This document shows positions 13,448 through 22,187 of a stretch of 64,000 nucleotides of DNA, piece after piece. Where the stretch lies: contig NZ_LELK01000004.1 in assembly GCF_001039475.1 (NCBI RefSeq), forward strand, positions 772,981 through 836,980. Reading direction: 5' to 3'. Under the pieces are notes generated by a model. It did no database searches, was not told where the DNA came from, and was given only the letters and a program-made list of their open reading frames with translations. Source of the stretch: Guptibacillus hwajinpoensis. Lineage in GTDB: Bacteria; Bacillota; Bacilli; Bacillales; Guptibacillaceae. The position numbers were made by a program, and so were the translations under genes. Each line of letters starts with the position of its first letter. Positions within the stretch are counted from its first letter, which is position 1.

Positions 13448-13587
13448 TTCTAAAAGATTGTTGTTTTTGAAAGTATTTTCGTAAAAGAACCTGACTACGC
13501 TAATTGGAGCGGAAGGATGCAAGTCCCGTAGAAAGCGAGCACCTGGAGCGGAAATTAACATTTCTCCATAGAAACAATGTCTATGAC
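13448..13587 (+). repeat. Family A copy A5, internally deleted, tandem with A4
   Basis: Starts TCTAAAAGATTGTTGTTTTTG directly at the right end of A4 and ends with ...GAAACAATGTCTATGA. The core is reduced to GGAGCGGAAGGATGCAAGTC...GAAAGCGAGCACCTGGAGCGG, about 80 bases having been lost. Together A4, A5 and the est leader explain the 13183-13793 gap. Confidence 0.82.
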
Positions 13588-13793
13588 ACCAACGATTAAG
13601 CTAAATTCAAAAAGCTGGTTTTTTGTCGAATAGAAGAGGGAAAGAAGAGAGAAGACGAATTTCTTTTGCCTTCCGTTCCAAACAGGTAAAATATAGTAAG
13701 AGAGATACATTACAACTTTCAAGGGCAGGATAAACCGCATTTTTGAAGGTAAAACTAATATTATGACCGGATCACTATGAGGAGGATTACAGC

Positions 13794-14540
13794 ATGAAAG
13801 TAGTTGCACCCAAGCCATTTACATTTGAGGGAGGCAATCGCGCGGTATTAATGTTGCATGGCTTTACAGGAAATTCAGCTGATGTAAGAATGATGGGAAG
13901 ATATCTACAGGAGCAAGGTTACACATGTCATGCGCCCCAATATGATGGACATGGTGTGCCACCTGAGGAGTTAGTACATACAGGTCCAAAAGACTGGTGG
14001 AAAAACGTAATGGATGGCTATGAAAAGCTTAAGGGGATGGGCCATGATGAAATTGCAGTTGTTGGGTTATCTCTTGGAGGCGTATTTTCTCTAAAGCTAG
14101 GCTATACTGTTCCTGTAAAGGGAATCGTACCCATGTGCGCTCCAATGGATATGAAAGATGAAGAAACGATGTATCAGGGTGTCCTCTCCTATGCGAGAGA
14201 ATATAAGAAATTCGAACGTAAAACTCCTGAACAAATTGAAGAGGAAATGGAAGCATTTAAGGAAACGCCTATGAACACGCTTGGTGAATTAAGAGACTTA
14301 ATCTACGACGTTCGCGAAAACATTGATATGATTTATGCACCAACATTTGTCGCACAAGCTCGTCATGACGAAATGATCAATACAGAAAGCGCAACTATTA
14401 TTCACGATCATATTGAAGCGGATGAGAAAAGTCTTAAATGGTACGAGAACTCGACGCATGCCATCACGCTTGGTAAAGAGAAAGAACAGCTTCATAAAGA
14501 TGTACATGCATTTTTAGATGGCCTTGAGTGGTCAGAGTAA
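13794..14540 (+). CDS. Carboxylesterase (Est30/YvaK family)
   Basis: A 248-residue alpha/beta hydrolase acting on short- to medium-chain carboxyl esters; the physiological substrate is unknown. Oxyanion region LHGFTGN (about 21-27), nucleophile Ser93 in GLSLGG, acid Asp of ARHDEMI near 192 and His of STHAITLG near 223 complete the triad in the order and spacing of Geobacillus Est30. No signal peptide, so cytoplasmic. GAGGAGG lies before the ATG. It lies between secG and rnr, as in B. subtilis, with rnr 33 bases downstream and probably co-transcribed. Confidence 0.93.
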   Translation: MKVVAPKPFTFEGGNRAVLMLHGFTGNSADVRMMGRYLQEQGYTCHAPQYDGHGVPPEELVHTGPKDWWKNVMDGYEKLKGMGHDEIAVVGLSLGGVFSLKLGYTVPVKGIVPMCAPMDMKDEETMYQGVLSYAREYKKFERKTPEQIEEEMEAFKETPMNTLGELRDLIYDVRENIDMIYAPTFVAQARHDEMINTESATIIHDHIEADEKSLKWYENSTHAITLGKEKEQLHKDVHAFLDGLEWSE

Positions 14541-14573
14541 TAATTTAGTTAACTAGAAAGAAGGTGGAAGACA

Positions 14574-16901
14574 ATGGCAGAAGAACATTATGAGAAAATA
14601 TTGAGCTTCATGAGAGACGAGGCATACAAGCCTCTTACCGTTCAGGAGCTTGAAGAAGTGTTTGGTCTAAAAGACTCCAGTGAATTTAAGGAATTTGTTA
14701 AAACGTTAAATGGTTTGGAAGATGAAGGGTTAATCGTTAGAACAAGAAGCAATCGCTACGGTATTCCTGAGAAGATGAACCTAGTACGAGGTAAGCTTCA
14801 GGTTCATGCGAAAGGATTTGCATTTCTCATTTCCGATAGTGATACAGGTGAGAAAGATGTATACATTAATCAAGGTGATTTAGAAGGAGCAATGAATGGC
14901 GACCGCGTGATCGTTCGTCTTCATCAAAAATCATCAGGAACTCGTCCGGAAGGTACAGTCATCCGGATTATTGAGCGTGGTGTGAAGCGCACGGTCGGTA
15001 CGTATTCTGATAGCAAGCACTTTGGTTTTGTTATTGCTGATGATAAACGCATCCCTCACGATATCTTTGTTCCAAAAGGTTCAACCGGTGGTGCTGTTGA
15101 TGGCCACAAAGTAGTTGTCGAAATTACCAAATATCCTGAAGGTCGCATGAGTGCTGAAGGACGTATTACCGAAATCCTTGGCCACAAAAACGATCCAGGC
15201 GTCGATATTTTATCAATCATCTATAAGCACGAGCTTCCAGGTGAATTCCCTGAAGCTGCGATGGATCAAGCTCATAAAACCCCAGATCAAATCGATGAGA
15301 AAGAAATTGAAGGAAGACGAGATCTTCGTGAAGATACCATCGTTACGATTGATGGTGCCGATGCGAAAGACTTGGATGATGCTGTTAATGTTGAGAAGCT
15401 TCCAAACGGTAACTATAAGCTTGGCGTTCACATTGCTGACGTAACGTATTATGTAACAGAGAATTCTCCTATTGATCAGGAAGCTCTTGATCGTGGAACG
15501 AGTGTCTATCTTGTAGACCGCGTTATTCCAATGATTCCACATCGACTTTCAAATGGTATTTGTAGCTTAAATCCTCAAGTCGATCGTTTGACCATTTCTT
15601 GTGAAATGGAAATTTCGCCACAGGGTGAAGTTGTAAACCATGAGATCTTCCCAAGTGTCATTCGTACGAATGAACGAATGACTTATACAGATGTACGTAA
15701 AATCCTTCAGCGTGAAGATGATGAAGTGCTTGAGCGCTACAAATCTCTTGTACCATTTTTCGATGGCATGGGTGAGCTTGCAGAAATTCTACGTAAAGGT
15801 CGTTTCGAACGAGGCGCAATTGATTTTGATTTCGCTGAAGCGAAAGTCCTTGTCGATGAAGAAGGAACTCCACAAGAAATTGTACAGCGTGAACGTTCAG
15901 TAGCTGAGCGATTAATTGAAGAATTTATGCTTGTCGCAAACGAAACCGTCGCACAGCATTTTCACTTTATGGAAGTGCCGTTCATGTATCGTATTCACGA
16001 AGATCCAGATGCGGATAAGCTTAATACGTTCTTCGAGTTCATTACAAACTTCGGTTATGTTGTGAGAGGGAATGCCAATACGGTTCATCCTCGCGCGTTG
16101 CAGAAGCTTTTAGAAGAAGTGAAAGGTGAGCCTGAAGAAGCTGTTATTAGTAAAGTGATGCTTCGTTCTATGCAACAGGCGAAGTATTTCCCTGAAAGTC
16201 TAGGTCACTTTGGACTATCTACAGACTTCTATACACATTTCACATCACCAATTCGTCGTTATCCTGATTTGATTGTGCATCGTTTAATTCGCACGTACCT
16301 CTTCGAGAAGAAGGTTGATAATCAGACGATTTCCAAATGGAACGAATCGCTAGGTGAAATCGCTCAGCACGCTTCCGCAATGGAAAGACGTGCAGTCGAG
16401 GCAGAACGCGAAACAGATGATCTGAAGAAAGCTCAGTTTATGTTAGATAAAATTGGGGAAGAGTTTGAAGGTGTCATTAGTGGCGTAACGAACTTTGGTT
16501 TGTTTGTTGAATTACCGAATACAATTGAAGGTCTTGTTCACGTTAGTTATTTAACAGATGACTATTACCATTATGACGAAGGTGCTTATGCGATGATTGG
16601 CGAACGGACAGGTAATGTCTATCGCATCGGTGATGAGATCTCGATTCGCGTATTGAATGTTAACATTGATGATCGCGCAATTGACTTTGAGATCGTTGGT
16701 ATGAAGCCACCGAAAGAACGTCGCAGAAGAGAGACCCCGAAAGTTATTGAAGGCGGTAAGCGTAAAAAACGCGGTAAGTCTTCAAACAAAACAACAGATG
16801 CCGGCTCTAAAAAGCGAAAGTTCTCTCCGCCAAAAGACGGTCAAGGAACGAAAAAGAAGCCGAAAAACAAAAAGAAAAAGCGTCGAAATAACAATGCTTA
16901 A
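14574..16901 (+). CDS. rnr: Ribonuclease R
   Basis: A 775-residue 3'-5' exoribonuclease of the RNB/RNase II family that degrades structured RNA and takes part in tmRNA quality control. Order: N-terminal winged helix (about 1-65), cold-shock-like RNA-binding domains (about 70-225), the RNB catalytic domain with the acidic motif [12 protein letters not shown] (about 260-275), an S1 domain (about 630-710) and a Lys/Arg-rich tail (720-775), which in other RNase R proteins binds stalled ribosomes. GAAGGTGG precedes the ATG. It is followed by smpB and ssrA, the trans-translation partners. Confidence 0.97.
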   Translation: MAEEHYEKILSFMRDEAYKPLTVQELEEVFGLKDSSEFKEFVKTLNGLEDEGLIVRTRSNRYGIPEKMNLVRGKLQVHAKGFAFLISDSDTGEKDVYINQGDLEGAMNGDRVIVRLHQKSSGTRPEGTVIRIIERGVKRTVGTYSDSKHFGFVIADDKRIPHDIFVPKGSTGGAVDGHKVVVEITKYPEGRMSAEGRITEILGHKNDPGVDILSIIYKHELPGEFPEAAMDQAHKTPDQIDEKEIEGRRDLREDTIVTIDGADAKDLDDAVNVEKLPNGNYKLGVHIADVTYYVTENSPIDQEALDRGTSVYLVDRVIPMIPHRLSNGICSLNPQVDRLTISCEMEISPQGEVVNHEIFPSVIRTNERMTYTDVRKILQREDDEVLERYKSLVPFFDGMGELAEILRKGRFERGAIDFDFAEAKVLVDEEGTPQEIVQRERSVAERLIEEFMLVANETVAQHFHFMEVPFMYRIHEDPDADKLNTFFEFITNFGYVVRGNANTVHPRALQKLLEEVKGEPEEAVISKVMLRSMQQAKYFPESLGHFGLSTDFYTHFTSPIRRYPDLIVHRLIRTYLFEKKVDNQTISKWNESLGEIAQHASAMERRAVEAERETDDLKKAQFMLDKIGEEFEGVISGVTNFGLFVELPNTIEGLVHVSYLTDDYYHYDEGAYAMIGERTGNVYRIGDEISIRVLNVNIDDRAIDFEIVGMKPPKERRRRETPKVIEGGKRKKRGKSSNKTTDAGSKKRKFSPPKDGQGTKKKPKNKKKKRRNNNA

Positions 16902-16921
16902 ATAGAAAGAAGCAAGTCATC

Positions 16922-16954
16922 GGTCAGAGTAAGTCATCTTGACTTATTCTGACC
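16922..16954 (+). other. Strong hairpin between rnr and smpB
   Basis: GGTCAGAGTAAGTCA TCT TGACTTATTCTGACC: 15-bp stem with one G-T pair and a 3-base loop. It is followed by AAATTGATATAC, not by a T run, so it is not a classical terminator. It may be an RNase III or other processing site that separates rnr from smpB messages, or a stability element. Confidence 0.6.
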
Positions 16955-16997
16955 AAATTGATATACTGGAGTTCGACGTTTGAGAGGGGGGACGGTC

Positions 16998-17465
16998 ATG
17001 CCAAAAGGTGATGGTGGACTCATTGCACAAAACAAAAAGGCTAGACATGATTATTCAGTTATTGAAACATACGAAGCAGGATTGGTTCTACAAGGTACTG
17101 AAATCAAATCCATCAGGGCAAGACGCGTAAACCTGAAAGACTCTCATGCGATCATTCGTAAAGGTGAAATCTTTCTCTTGAATATGCACATCAACGAGTA
17201 TGAGCAGGGCAATCGATTTAATCACGATCCAACTCGTACACGTAAGCTGTTGATGAAACGCAAAGAGATTGATAAGCTCATAGGCCTTACGAAAGAGCAA
17301 GGTTATACGGTCATTCCGCTTAAAGTCTACATCAAGAATGGTTACGCTAAAGTGCTTCTTGGTCTTGCCAAAGGTAAGAAAAAGTACGACAAGCGTCAGG
17401 ATCTGAAAGATAAGACGATGAAGCGTGAAGTAGATAAAGCATTGAAAGAGCGTCAACGGATATAG
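16998..17465 (+). CDS. smpB: SmpB, tmRNA-binding protein
   Basis: A 155-residue RNA-binding protein that escorts tmRNA to stalled ribosomes for trans-translation. The OB-fold core shows the family motifs [35 protein letters not shown] and the basic C-terminal tail [13 protein letters not shown] that enters the empty mRNA channel. ATG 16998 (MPKGDGG) follows a G-rich site (GAGGGGGGA); the in-frame TTG at 16980 lies before that site and was rejected. It is immediately upstream of ssrA. Confidence 0.97.
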   Translation: MPKGDGGLIAQNKKARHDYSVIETYEAGLVLQGTEIKSIRARRVNLKDSHAIIRKGEIFLLNMHINEYEQGNRFNHDPTRTRKLLMKRKEIDKLIGLTKEQGYTVIPLKVYIKNGYAKVLLGLAKGKKKYDKRQDLKDKTMKREVDKALKERQRI

Positions 17466-17472
17466 TTTCCAT

Positions 17473-17500
17473 TTGATTGGAAGTTCGTTTATGTTATACT
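17473..17500 (+). promoter_or_regulatory. Probable ssrA promoter
   Basis: TTGATT, 16 bases, TATACT, between smpB and tmRNA. It would give a precursor of about 55 bases before the mature 5' end, to be cut by RNase P. Confidence 0.6.
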
Positions 17501-17564
17501 AAAATTACCGAAACACATTACTAAGCTTAACTGCTTACCCGTTTTCGGTTCTCATTTCTTATAT

Positions 17565-17923
17565 GGGGACGTTACGGATTCGACAGGGGTAGGTCGAGCT
17601 TAAGTCGCGAGTCGAGTTGGCGAGCTACGTTAAAAACGCCATGCCTATAACTGGCAAAGAAAACAACAACTTCGCACTAGCAGCGTAAGCTGTTTTGCGG
17701 TTCCTCCCTCCATCGCCCATGTGGTAGGGTAAGGGACTCAACTTAAGTGGGATACGCCAACAATCCACCGTCTGAGGAAAGTTGGAAGAGATTAACCAGA
17801 CTAGCTACAAAGACGCCTGTCGTTAGGCAGAATTGTAGTGAAACAATAATATAACGACTACACTCGTAGAAGCTTAAGTGCCGATACTTCTGGACGTGGG
17901 TTCGACTCCCACCGTCTCCACCA
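17565..17923 (+). ncRNA. ssrA: tmRNA (SsrA)
   Basis: Mature RNA from GGGGACG to the encoded CCA; the 5' GGGGACG pairs with CGTCTCC at 17913-17919 to form the tRNA-like acceptor stem, with TTCGACT as T loop. The tag reading frame GGC...TAA at 17653-17688 encodes GKENNNFALAA, preceded in translation by the Ala carried on tmRNA. It works with SmpB and RNase R encoded just upstream to rescue stalled ribosomes and mark nascent chains for ClpXP-type proteases. Confidence 0.97.
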
Positions 17924-17946
17924 AATACATATTTGGTGGTTTTTTT
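17918..17946 (+). terminator. Terminator of tmRNA
   Basis: CCACCAAAT ACAT ATTTGGTGG followed by seven T; the left arm uses the CCA end of tmRNA. Confidence 0.88.
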
Positions 17947-17962
17947 ATATCTAAAAACTTTC

Positions 17963-18045
17963 TCTATGTGATTGTTGTTCTTAAAAGAAAAAAAGTCACA
18001 CATAGCTAATTCCCGCTTTCAGCAACAATATATACGAAAAGATCA
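17963..18045 (+). repeat. Family A remnant, copy A6
   Basis: GTGATTGTTGTTCTTAAAAG ... CACACATAGCTAATTCCCGCT ... CAGCAACAATATATACGAAAAGATC keeps both end regions of family A while almost the whole GC-rich core is gone. Confidence 0.65.
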
Positions 18046-18058
18046 TACCTAAATGACC

Positions 18059-18091
18059 AAGGATTTGCCACCTCAGGCAAATCCTTTTTTG
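18059..18091 (+). terminator. Orphan terminator-like hairpin
   Basis: AAGGATTTGCC ACCTC AGGCAAATCCTT then T4. No gene lies between it and ssrA, so it may back up the ssrA terminator or be left over from a lost gene. Confidence 0.65.
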
Positions 18092-18213
18092 TATTGATTT
18101 ATCGTGCATCGTTAATAATGAAAGAAGACCTTAACATCTCAACTTCGAAGTCCGATACTTTAAATATAGCGAAACGACATACCCGCAAATGCAATTAACA
18201 AAGGAGTTATCCA

Positions 18214-19155
18214 GTGATATACGGAACTGATCAACAAAGACAGATCTATCTTGTACTAGAATACATAGAAGAGCATTTAGAGGAATCACTGCCTCTCGAA
18301 AGACTCTCCAAAGTTTCAACCTATTCGTCTTTTTATTTTCAAAAGTTGTTCAAAGGCATTGTTGGTGAAACACCAGCTAACTACGTTAAACGACTCCGAA
18401 TCGAGAGAGCTGCCCATTTATTAATCTATGAACAAGGCATACCGATTACAGAGATAGCGTTTATGTGTGGTTTCACATCGCTATCCTATTTTACGTATTC
18501 ATTTAACACCTATTTTCAGGTTAGCCCGAAGAAATGGAGAGAGGGTGCTTATTTAGAGCATTTTTCGAGAGAATATCATCATAGCAAGAAATCTAAACAA
18601 ATGAGCCATAATGTGAAAGATAATAGTAGCAGTAGCACGTATACTACATTTAAGTGGTTGGCGTTAGAGAGAGTGAAAGTAGTTGAATTACCGAACCGCT
18701 CCATTGTGAAAAGGTACAGTAGAGGACCATACACAGAAGGGATCCCGCAAGTTTGGGAAGAATTCTTTCACTACGCCAATGCGAGAGGTTTGCTCAATCA
18801 AGGGATGGTCTTTGGTACCCCAAAGAATAATCCATATATTACACCACCAAGTAAAAGTCGCTATGATTACTGCATTGAAATAAAGAAAGGTAATGCAGAA
18901 GACCTTGAAAATGAGATTGTAACTCAATTTACAGGTGGAAAACACGTTTTGTATGAATTCGCTGAGCCAGTTGATTACGCTGAACGAAACAAATTAATTG
19001 AATGCTATGCAGAGCTGTATAGCTACTGGTTACCGGGAAGTGGTTATAAGTATCTTGGCAATCCCATTGAACTAGTTCAATTTGAACAGCAAAATTCTTC
19101 TTTAACAGTAGTCACGAAAATAAAGGCGATCGCTTTAGCCATAGAGCCAAAATAA
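18214..19155 (+). CDS. AraC-family regulator with GyrI-like effector domain
   Basis: A 313-residue protein. N-terminal double helix-turn-helix of the AraC/XylS type (about 8-105; ESLPLERLSKVSTYSSFYFQ and TEIAFMCGFTSLSYFTYSF), a Ser-rich linker (about 125-140), then an effector-binding domain (about 145-310) of the GyrI/Rob-like fold, which in relatives binds lipophilic cations or drugs. GTG 18214 follows AAGGAG by 7 bases. The membrane protein gene 14 bases downstream is probably its target and operon partner. The ligand is unknown. Confidence 0.88.
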   Translation: MIYGTDQQRQIYLVLEYIEEHLEESLPLERLSKVSTYSSFYFQKLFKGIVGETPANYVKRLRIERAAHLLIYEQGIPITEIAFMCGFTSLSYFTYSFNTYFQVSPKKWREGAYLEHFSREYHHSKKSKQMSHNVKDNSSSSTYTTFKWLALERVKVVELPNRSIVKRYSRGPYTEGIPQVWEEFFHYANARGLLNQGMVFGTPKNNPYITPPSKSRYDYCIEIKKGNAEDLENEIVTQFTGGKHVLYEFAEPVDYAERNKLIECYAELYSYWLPGSGYKYLGNPIELVQFEQQNSSLTVVTKIKAIALAIEPK

Positions 19156-19169
19156 TAGGGGGTAACAAT

Positions 19170-19562
19170 ATGTTAGCAATTAATTATTTAGCAGTACTTA
19201 TAGGGGCAATCGTATACATGATGTACGGAGGAATTTATTATTCTATTTTACTTTCTGATAAAAAAGGAGCTCATAACGAGGAAATTATAAGCAATCAAAG
19301 TAAAGGTTTAGGCAAATATGTTTTCGCTGTCATCATTGCATTTATTAGTTCATTTTTCGTAGCTGTTCTAGTACAAGCAACTGGTTCTGACAACATCCTT
19401 ACGGGAGGTGCTATAGGTTTTGTCATCGGCCTGCTGATCTCAATCGTATATTTTAAAAATCAATTATTCGGGCTGATGTCAACGAGAGCATTTTTGATGG
19501 CTATCGGTGATCACCTTGTTGTTTTCACCTTGCTCGGGCTTATTCATGGGATTATGTCATAA
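19170..19562 (+). CDS. DUF1761-type membrane protein
   Basis: A 130-residue protein with four hydrophobic segments (about 5-25, 50-70, 77-95, 103-128). The pattern of an N-terminal span with a Tyr/Gly-rich region (YMMYGGIYY) followed by three further spans fits the DUF1761 family, whose function is unknown. AATAGGGGG lies before the ATG. Co-transcribed with the AraC-type regulator and closed by a terminator. Confidence 0.75.
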   Translation: MLAINYLAVLIGAIVYMMYGGIYYSILLSDKKGAHNEEIISNQSKGLGKYVFAVIIAFISSFFVAVLVQATGSDNILTGGAIGFVIGLLISIVYFKNQLFGLMSTRAFLMAIGDHLVVFTLLGLIHGIMS

Positions 19563-19566
19563 GTTT

Positions 19567-19596
19567 AGCCACCAAATCATAATTTGGTGGCTTTTG
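19567..19596 (+). terminator. Terminator of the AraC/DUF1761 unit
   Basis: AGCCACCAAAT / ATTTGGTGGCT with a short loop, then TTTTGTTTT. Confidence 0.85.
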
Positions 19597-19623
19597 TTTT
19601 GAAGTTCGCTTCCATTGGTATGT

Positions 19624-20088
19624 TCATACTTTAAAGGAGTAGTAAAGTAACCCAAGTGTCGAAACCGTTAAGAATGATATAAAGGAGGATAGAACAATAA
19701 TAGACTGATTTAACATCGCTTCATTAACCGCTGGCAAGCGACATAGAGAAGGATTATAGACGACTACTCCTAACATCATGCCCATTAGCGCTCCGACTGT
19801 GCCATGGAAGAAGCCGGCCAAAACAGAGTGGAACTTGACGATAGATCCAATTATGACCCCAGACCCACCCCCAATTACAACAACTACACAACTAATGAAT
19901 TCAGCATAATCAGGCAGCAGAAGATAAAGGTGCATTCCAATAGAGAAGTTGAATACACCGCTGTAAGTAGTTGCTACAATCATCCCGAATCGATCACTAA
20001 ATAACTTACGAGATTGAAACATTTTTCTGAATAGTAGCAGGCCTAATAATAAGGTAAATAGCAATGATCCTAATACATAGTGCTCCAT
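19624..20088 (-). CDS. Polytopic membrane protein, 154 residues
   Basis: Family not recognised. Four to five hydrophobic segments (about 5-20, 37-57, 62-83, 91-110, 127-150), Gly-rich in the middle (VVVIGGGSGVIIGSIV and GTVGALMGMMLGVVV). It resembles its neighbour (20104-20496) in size, direction and Gly-rich spans, so the two may form a paired membrane complex. It starts with ATG 15 bases after the neighbour's stop, suggesting one operon. It lies beside the divergent mnx-like genes; a role in that system is only inferred from position. Confidence 0.72.
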   Translation of the reverse strand: MEHYVLGSLLFTLLLGLLLFRKMFQSRKLFSDRFGMIVATTYSGVFNFSIGMHLYLLLPDYAEFISCVVVVIGGGSGVIIGSIVKFHSVLAGFFHGTVGALMGMMLGVVVYNPSLCRLPAVNEAMLNQSIIVLSSFISFLTVSTLGLLYYSFKV

Positions 20089-20103
20089 TTACATTACCTT
20101 CTT

Positions 20104-20496
20104 TTATGAATTTCGTATGGCTAGAAACAAGATAATGAACGATATACCAAATGCTGCTTCGACTAGTCCAATAAATAATGTACTAAAGTTTGCAGATGCT
20201 CCAATCATGGGTGCCATTAATCCCATCGTCATTCCACTTCCATAGCCTGTTAAAAGGGTTTGATAATCAAACATACCCCCGAATAAACTTCCAATAAAAA
20301 TTCCTGTTAAGGTTGAGATAATGGTTATCCAAGTAAAGTGGAAAGGATATTGGTAAATCAAAAGGATACCAGTTGTCATTGCAGCCATTCCACCTATAAT
20401 GGTCGAAATATTCATACCCAGTTGAAAACCAATTAGTTTACGATTTTTATTTACATAATAGTAACTAATAGACATCATTAAGAAATTTCCGTACAA
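20104..20496 (-). CDS. Polytopic membrane protein, about 130-137 residues
   Basis: Family not recognised. About four hydrophobic spans, Gly-rich (STLTGIFIGSLFGGMF and GSGMTMGLMAPMIG). The frame given starts at TTG 20496, but the best Shine-Dalgarno (GGGGGAGGGAG) lies further upstream and points to an ATT codon at 20517; starting there adds a hydrophobic N-terminus (ITILGWIL) that completes the first membrane span. The true start is therefore probably 20517. First gene of a two-gene unit with 19624-20088, divergent from the mnx-like operon. Confidence 0.7.
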   Translation of the reverse strand: MYGNFLMMSISYYYVNKNRKLIGFQLGMNISTIIGGMAAMTTGILLIYQYPFHFTWITIISTLTGIFIGSLFGGMFDYQTLLTGYGSGMTMGLMAPMIGASANFSTLFIGLVEAAFGISFIILFLAIRNS

Positions 20497-20713
20497 AATC
20501 CAACCAAGTATAGTAATGAATATCTCCCTCCCCCATGAAACACGATTTTTTCCTAGAGCAAATCAAAACACCGCATAACGTTATAATATTAAGTTAAACC
20601 TTCGTACATAACCATTACATTAACTTGTGGAATAAGTTGTATTGAAAAAGAATGACATATATGTGAAGAGAATTCGATATATATAGCTGAGGTTAGAATG
20701 ATGGGGGAAGCTT

Positions 20714-21493
20714 ATGAAGCAAAATAAAACGATTCGATTACCGGAGTATACAAAGGAGTTACTCGAAAAACGTGAAAGAGAAGTGATTACAGAAGACCTT
20801 TACAATCTTGCAGATAGTGATGATCAGTTAACATCTCCGACGACTTCAACCACTACAGAAGAAACTAGGCTTTTTATGGAATACATGTCGCTTAGTAATT
20901 TGCAAAATATCGCAAGTACAGATGAATTAAAAGGGAAGTATTTGACTCTTAAGAAGTTTTTTAAGTCGAAACGGAACCAACAGGTTGAAGTTTACTCAAG
21001 ATCTGGTGTCAACGAGAAAATCTACACAGAAGGGAAGGTGAGTGCTATTGGGCGAGATTTTGTAATGCTTACAAATCTAAAAGACCGTATTTGGATTCCA
21101 TATGACTATATTGACAGAGCGAATATTCCGTTTGGTATACCGAATTATTCCAATTCGCATCAACATTATATCTATGACAATGATCTACGGACCAAACTCT
21201 TAAGGAACTTTGGAGAAACGGTTTCAAAACGAGAAGTTTTGCGGCAACAATTCTATGAAGAGACGTTGCAAACCAATCTTAGCTCATGGAAAGGTTCCTG
21301 GGTAGATGTTCACATTAAGGATGGGGCCAAGAAGAAAGGAAGGATTACAAATTCTGAACAAGGAAAGCTTACCCTTTATTCTCAGGTGAAAGATGATGGT
21401 GTGGAAATGCAAAATATACAATTTATTAAAACCCTTCGCTTTTTTCAAGTGACGGCTTTTTTATTTAGAAGAGTACTAAAGGGTAGTGAGTAA
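20714..21493 (+). CDS. Hypothetical protein at the head of the mnx-like operon (possible MnxD position)
   Basis: A 259-residue soluble protein without signal peptide or membrane span. An N-terminal charged helical region (1-60) with a Thr/Ser-rich linker (SPTTSTTTEE) is followed by two beta-rich modules: NQQVEVYSR ... GKVSAIGRDFVMLTNL ... WIPYDYI (about 95-138) and WVDVHIKDGAKKKGRITN ... LTLYSQV ... IQFIKTLRF (about 196-245). The modules resemble small Sm-like barrels and the patterns seen in 21533-22168 and 25890-27049. In Bacillus SG-1 the gene before mnxE is mnxD; whether this is its homologue cannot be verified here. GGGGGAA site before the ATG; first gene of the operon. Confidence 0.7.
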   Translation: MKQNKTIRLPEYTKELLEKREREVITEDLYNLADSDDQLTSPTTSTTTEETRLFMEYMSLSNLQNIASTDELKGKYLTLKKFFKSKRNQQVEVYSRSGVNEKIYTEGKVSAIGRDFVMLTNLKDRIWIPYDYIDRANIPFGIPNYSNSHQHYIYDNDLRTKLLRNFGETVSKREVLRQQFYEETLQTNLSSWKGSWVDVHIKDGAKKKGRITNSEQGKLTLYSQVKDDGVEMQNIQFIKTLRFFQVTAFLFRRVLKGSE

Positions 21494-21532
21494 TGGAATG
21501 AAGAATGAAGCAGTGAAAAGGGAGGTCTGTTT

Positions 21533-21838
21533 GTGGAGAGTAAACGTCATCCAAAACAAGAGGATCGGTTATATAAAGAGTTAAAATCTCATTTGGGGAA
21601 AGAGGTATTGATTATAACTGAATCAGATCAATTGAATTTATTCGGGCAAACGTTTCGACCTATTTTCTGCGGGAAGTTGATAGATGTTTATCGTGGTCAT
21701 ATCGAGTTATTTCCGGTCATTATTAAAATGGTAAATGCACCATTTTTTGAATTTCCGACGCCCCTTTGTGTTCCATTAGAAAAAGTTTCGCAATTCACGT
21801 TGGATTTTGATTGTGACAGACAATTTCCTCTTACTTAA
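21533..21838 (+). CDS. mnxE: MnxE-like subunit of the manganese oxidase complex
   Basis: A 101-residue protein starting at GTG (8 bases after GGGAGG). In Mn-oxidising Bacillus spores MnxE and MnxF are small proteins of about this size that assemble with MnxG into the active Mnx complex. The visible pattern is a beta-rich module (LGKEVLIITESDQLNLFGQTF ... FCGKLIDVYRGHIELFPVII ... CVPLEKVSQFTLDF). The assignment rests on position (two genes of equal length directly before mnxG) and general pattern rather than clear motif identity. No export signal. Cys at 57, 83 and 98 could be metal ligands. Confidence 0.72.
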   Translation: MESKRHPKQEDRLYKELKSHLGKEVLIITESDQLNLFGQTFRPIFCGKLIDVYRGHIELFPVIIKMVNAPFFEFPTPLCVPLEKVSQFTLDFDCDRQFPLT

Positions 21839-21862
21839 ACTAGAGAGGTGGAATGATTTTAA

Positions 21863-22168
21863 GTGCCAAATAATGAAGATTATATTGTGAAGGTTCCTAC
21901 CATAAATGATATACACGATCAAATGTTAATTAAGTACTTTGAAGATGAAGTAGGAAGAAAAGCGATAATCTTATGTTCTTCTTTTCCATTTGTTTTTATA
22001 GGAGTTATTATAGAGGTCATTGATGACTATGTGGTTGTTGATGTAGAGACAACGAGTATTTCTCAATTAGAAGACAGGGACTGGTATATTCATATTCATG
22101 ATATAGAGGTTTTCTATATTGAAGATGGTGAAGGGCCACGAATTCCTGAGTTAAGAGACGGAGATTAA
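21863..22168 (+). CDS. mnxF: MnxF-like subunit of the manganese oxidase complex
   Basis: A 101-residue acidic protein directly before mnxG (19-base gap). Same length and module pattern as the preceding gene (EVGRKAIILCSSFPFVFIGVI ... DYVVVDVETTSIS ... IHIHDIEVFYIED), pointing to an old duplication of mnxE/mnxF. The HIHDIEVFYIEDGEG stretch is rich in His and acidic residues that could bind Mn or Cu. GTG 21863 is preceded by AGAGAGGTGG at about 12 bases, a slightly long spacing. The call rests on position next to mnxG; gene symbol by analogy with Bacillus SG-1. Confidence 0.75.
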   Translation: MPNNEDYIVKVPTINDIHDQMLIKYFEDEVGRKAIILCSSFPFVFIGVIIEVIDDYVVVDVETTSISQLEDRDWYIHIHDIEVFYIEDGEGPRIPELRDGD

Positions 22169-22187
22169 AAATTAGGAGTGGTGAGGA

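Noticed and set aside
13555-13818. Minus-strand frame of 87 codons before the carboxylesterase
   Set aside because: It overlaps repeat A5 and the leader of the esterase gene, has poor composition and no ribosome site.
17743-18003. Minus-strand reading frame of 86 codons across tmRNA
   Set aside because: It lies over the tmRNA 3' half and terminator; it is a common false gene over ssrA.
20540-20713. Sporulation sigma-K promoter for the mnx-like operon
   Set aside because: CATATATGTG resembles a -10 element, but no AC element is at the right distance, so it was not annotated.
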